NCBI RefSeq assembly: GCF_000760695.4 | Contig: NZ_JHEG04000001.1 | Location: 7,340,478-7,404,477 of the forward strand | Direction of reading: 5' to 3' | DNA length: 64,000 nucleotides | DNA from: Tolypothrix bouteillei VB521301 | GTDB lineage: Bacteria; Cyanobacteriota; Cyanobacteriia; Cyanobacteriales; Nostocaceae | Shown: one piece after another, positions 61,086-64,000 of the stretch | Layout: the number at the start of each line of letters is the position of its first letter | Numbering within the stretch: the stretch's first letter is position 1 | Notes under the pieces: model-generated | Databases searched by the model: none | Seen by the model: the letters and a program-made list of their open reading frames with translations, nothing else | Told to the model about the DNA's origin: nothing | Translations under genes and position numbers: made by a program

Positions 61086-63037
61086 GGCTTTGAGTTTCCT
61101 TTGGAAGTTTTTGAATTCGTCTTGCGGAAAAGCAATCGCCACCATGGTGTGATTTCTCTCCAAGTTAATTCACAGATAACTCCTTGGGGTACGTGCGATC
61201 GCCTCTGAAATTTGCCTCCTAAAGACCTCGCCAACTCTTTAGCTCGGTATGTACCTCGACCGCTTTTAGGGTTTTCGTTGGGAATAGAGTTAATTCCATT
61301 ATCAATAATTTGTAGGGTGTAAAGGTTTGGCGATAAGTGGGGTACGCCTTGAGCCAAGGACGAACGCGTACAAACGACATCCAAGCAGCTTGCGTCGAGT
61401 GCGTGTTTACCGACATTACACAAAGCTTCTTCCATAAAAATACACAAACCTTGCTTTTGCTCGGCAGTGAGAGTACAGTCTTGGAGCGGGCTAAAATCAG
61501 GTGGAATGTAAGTCTTGATGGAATCAAAACCCGGTAATTCTCGCTTTAGCGTATTATCATAGACTTCATATAGCAATTCTGAAATAGAGGCTTGAATGTA
61601 ACGATTATTACCTGTTGACAGTTCTTTATTCATTAACTCGTAAACCGAGCGTAATTCCTGATTGAGTGACTGTAGTTGCGATCGCATCTTAGTATATGAC
61701 GGTTCTTCATCAAGACTTCTCAATATAGCAGCGATGGTTTGTAACGGACCGTTATGCACAGCATCATAGGTGCGCTTCAGAGTTAAACTACGCTGTTCTA
61801 ACAGAATTCGGGAATCTCGATCGAATAATGAAGTCGTCAAGCCAGCAGCACACAATGCTAACAAAGTAGGTACTATAGGAACCCACCAGCTTAAAATTAT
61901 CAGCCCGTAGCATATTCCTATTAAACAAAGGCTGCAAAGAGCTAACGTTAAAAGAGTCTTCCAAGGAGATTGCAGCAGCAAACCTAAAATGATACCCAAC
62001 AATCCCCATGCAAAAATCCAAAGGTATTCCCAAACCTCTGACCATGTATGGAGGTGCGGTCTGTGTTTGAGAACTGCGTTAATAATTTGACTGGTGGCGT
62101 GCGCTAAATACTCAACTCCATAAATCAACTGGTACTGCTTTGAGTTTCCTATTGCATCCGTCAGCAAGGTACTTTTGGTTGCTGAGGTCATAAATGTATC
62201 ATTGACACTGTTAGAAGCAGTCATTCCAACAATGACAATGCGATCGCGAATTAACTCCGGCTTGACTTTTCCTGTAAAAACATCTGTCAGAGAAACGATT
62301 GAAAAAGGATGTGGATGGCTGTAAAAATTCAGCAAGATTTGGTTACCTCCAGCGTTTGCTCCTACATAGCTACCAGTGTTTGTTTCAAAGCGGGGTAATT
62401 GAGTATCACCAAATTGAATGGGATTGTCAGCACGAGTCCCATGTTTAATTGCGATTCCTTGCGATCGCAAATACATCTGTGCAAGAAGTAAAGGAAGAGA
62501 GTATTTGATTCTACCGTCGTCAACTCTACTAGAGAGCAACCCTCGTCGTAATTTACCATCATCATCGAGAATAATATCAGCAAGGGCAACCCGATGAGAA
62601 GGTAACTCTGGGGGTGGTTTCACTCTGAGATCCGATTGAGAAGCTAAAGCAGCTTCAATACCAATTATGTTGGAATTACTTCTTAAAAGTGTGCCTAATT
62701 TAACTCGGTCTGGAGCGCTGTTCAAGTCGCGAAAAAGATCCAACCCAATTGCTCTAGGTCTATGACTTTGGATAATTTGTAATAATTTAGCGAGATCGCG
62801 ATCTGGAATGGGATATTTTCCAACAGCTTTAATATCCGTTTCATTTATACCAACAATGGTAATTAGCCCATCTGGTGCTTCTACCGGACGCAGTTGCAGA
62901 AATTTATCAAACGCTATCCACTCCAGAATTTGGAGAGAACCAGTTAGCCGAGCAATAGCAATACAGCCCACCACAACCAATCCTGGTAAAGCTGCGGTTC
63001 GCCAAATCTTCGCTTGTTGCTCGATCTTGTTCCACAT
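61082..63037 (-). CDS. CHASE2-domain sensor histidine kinase
   Basis: 651 residues. A helix at about 14-32, then an extracytoplasmic CHASE2 domain (about 45-310; DGLITIVGINETDIKAVGKY, PRAIGLDLFRDLN), three transmembrane helices (about 340-400), then a kinase-type end: dimerisation helix with VHNGPLQTIAAI near 424 and HATPase motifs EEALCNVGKHA, IIDNGIN, SGRGTYRAKELARSLGGKF. No response regulator gene is adjacent. DUF928 follows with ATGA overlap. Confidence 0.88.
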   Translation of the reverse strand: MWNKIEQQAKIWRTAALPGLVVVGCIAIARLTGSLQILEWIAFDKFLQLRPVEAPDGLITIVGINETDIKAVGKYPIPDRDLAKLLQIIQSHRPRAIGLDLFRDLNSAPDRVKLGTLLRSNSNIIGIEAALASQSDLRVKPPPELPSHRVALADIILDDDGKLRRGLLSSRVDDGRIKYSLPLLLAQMYLRSQGIAIKHGTRADNPIQFGDTQLPRFETNTGSYVGANAGGNQILLNFYSHPHPFSIVSLTDVFTGKVKPELIRDRIVIVGMTASNSVNDTFMTSATKSTLLTDAIGNSKQYQLIYGVEYLAHATSQIINAVLKHRPHLHTWSEVWEYLWIFAWGLLGIILGLLLQSPWKTLLTLALCSLCLIGICYGLIILSWWVPIVPTLLALCAAGLTTSLFDRDSRILLEQRSLTLKRTYDAVHNGPLQTIAAILRSLDEEPSYTKMRSQLQSLNQELRSVYELMNKELSTGNNRYIQASISELLYEVYDNTLKRELPGFDSIKTYIPPDFSPLQDCTLTAEQKQGLCIFMEEALCNVGKHALDASCLDVVCTRSSLAQGVPHLSPNLYTLQIIDNGINSIPNENPKSGRGTYRAKELARSLGGKFQRRSHVPQGVICELTWREITPWWRLLFRKTNSKTSKGNSKP

Positions 63038-63252
63038 TCCTAACTGATTAATCCTAACTTTCTTGCTGCAATTTCAATTTAAATGCGTAGTTCCTTATTT
63101 TTTACCTAATTTCTAGTTTATACCAGGCAAGATAAAGCTTTTTAGCATTAATTTAGAAATCAGTGACCAGCGATCGGTAACGAGTAAATAAGGAACGCTA
63201 CAACGATGCAGCAGTCAAGATGGGAACGACGGTGGCGACGAATGCATTATGA
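63038..63252. other. Intergenic region before the oxoprolinase-like relic
   Basis: About 215 AT-rich bases upstream of the CHASE2 gene. No gene is seen. Confidence 0.35.
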
Positions 63253-63399
63253 GAGCGTAAAGGCGATCGCATTACCGGAGCCGCCTTAATTATTGAACCT
63301 ACGGGAACAAATGTAATCGAGCCTAGATGGTATGCACAACTCACTCAACAAAATCACCTGATTTTGAGAAAGGATGACAGTTCGTTCCTTGTTAGCTGA
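63253..63399 (+). pseudogene. Relic of a 5-oxoprolinase/hydantoinase-like gene
   Basis: About 48 codons ending in TGA: ERKGDRITGAALIIEPTG, then TNVIEPRWYAQLTQQNHLIL. This is the family's conserved C-terminal segment of the HyuA part (GDRITGPAIIxEPTxTxVVExGW). No start and no upstream catalytic domain are present. Confidence 0.55.
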
Positions 63400-63482
63400 A
63401 ACGATCGATTTCTCAGAAGAATTCCGAAATTGAGCGCTCGGCGAGTGTAGCTCTAGCGGTTCGCGATTCTAATTCAAGAGAT

Positions 63483-64000
63483 ATGTTTCAAGTGGTTAAA
63501 AAAGCTTGGCTTTACACCTTTTGCTTGTTTCTACTGAGTGTTGGTTGCACAGAGATTAATTCCAGCAACAGCAAAGATACCTCAAACAGTCAAACAAGTA
63601 CGCCGAGCGAAGTCACAACCGCCAACACCCCTCGCAGCAACAAATTGCGCGATCTCATTGAACAAATCTCCCATGCGGCTCAAGGGCGGGTGGGGATGAC
63701 AGCCACAGTGGTCGAAACTGGAGAGTCAGTATCTCTGAATGGAGATCGGCGATTTCCGATGCAAAGCGTTTATAAGTTTCCAATTGCGATGGCGGTTTTG
63801 GCTCAAGTAGACCAAGGAAACCTAAAGTTAGACCAGAAGATTCGGGTTGCGGCTAGCGATATTGTTCGGGACAGTCGGATTCTAGAGAAGAATTCGCAAG
63901 GGAAGGAATTCCGTCTGGCTGAACTCTTAAAGTACATGGTTTCTGAAAGTGATAGTACGGCTTGTGATGTGCTGTTACGACTCATCGGTAAACCACAGCG
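63483..64000 (+). CDS. Class A beta-lactamase-like lipoprotein (3' end outside window)
   Basis: 172 residues visible; the frame runs off the window end. Lipobox LLSVGC at the end of a signal peptide (residues 11-22), a Ser/Thr-rich linker, then the penicillin-binding fold: S-x-x-K in MQSVYKFPIAMAVLAQVDQG near 94, and the SDN position in MVSESDSTACDVLLRLIG near 158 reads SDS. The sequence resembles the PER/VEB-like subgroup. The Glu166 and KTG motifs lie outside. The Asn-to-Ser change may alter activity. Confidence 0.85.
   Translation, partial: MFQVVKKAWLYTFCLFLLSVGCTEINSSNSKDTSNSQTSTPSEVTTANTPRSNKLRDLIEQISHAAQGRVGMTATVVETGESVSLNGDRRFPMQSVYKFPIAMAVLAQVDQGNLKLDQKIRVAASDIVRDSRILEKNSQGKEFRLAELLKYMVSESDSTACDVLLRLIGKPQ

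Overview
The window comes from a filamentous, probably heterocyst-forming cyanobacterium (Nostocales). The signs are many HIP1 octamers (GCGATCGC), an AT-rich chromosome, short intergenic palindromes of the type seen in this order, a Mo-nitrogenase C-terminal-like protein (50597-50848) and cyanobacterial families such as CHASE2/CHAT/DUF928 and a Tll0287-like haem sensor. No rRNA, tRNA or CRISPR array was recognised.

About two thirds of the window (1-41895) is one large contractile injection system (CIS) locus of the extracellular/thylakoid-anchored type. A plus-strand baseplate block holds a tape-measure-like repeat protein cut by the window edge, a CIS_tube/Afp7-type adaptor, a VgrG-like spike, gp25, baseplate J, a tail-I protein and a DUF4159-type protein. 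A minus-strand tail block (34285-41895) holds a DUF4255 cap, the sheath, two tube proteins, two tail-assembly chaperone paralogues, a DUF6760-like frame with no start codon of its own, and an FHA protein. Between them lie the AAA+ ATPase (Afp15-type), a second DUF4255 protein, two candidate cargo proteins, two membrane-anchored Ig-like proteins (one with WD40 repeats), a secreted cyanovirin-type lectin, a haem/HAMP sensor, a Ser/Thr kinase and a second FHA protein. Kinase plus two FHA proteins suggests phospho-threonine control, comparable to PpkA-Fha in type VI secretion.

The most unusual points in the CIS part are: an FHA protein fused to a methylglyoxal-synthase-like domain that has lost its catalytic residues; a possible -1 frameshift joining a tail chaperone to a DUF6760-like tail; a short N-terminal motif shared by two otherwise unrelated cargo candidates; and a kinase paralogue whose whole catalytic domain has been removed at a short microhomology.

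The next part (42-49 kb) carries ordinary accessory genes: an SbmA/YddA-type ABC transporter, a class 3 lipase, a glycosyltransferase divergent from a TetR regulator with a clear palindromic operator, and a PLP-dependent desulfhydrase/ACC-deaminase homologue. From 49 to 53 kb there is gene decay: remnants of an RND efflux pump, possibly a malic enzyme, and a sigma-70 factor whose two ends now flank a signal peptidase I gene.

The last part (52.9-63 kb) has a truncated STAND NTPase and a two-partner-secretion/CHAT/DUF928/CHASE2 group. Remnants of a DUF5615 PIN-like toxin and a 5-oxoprolinase-like gene follow, and the window ends inside a class A beta-lactamase gene.
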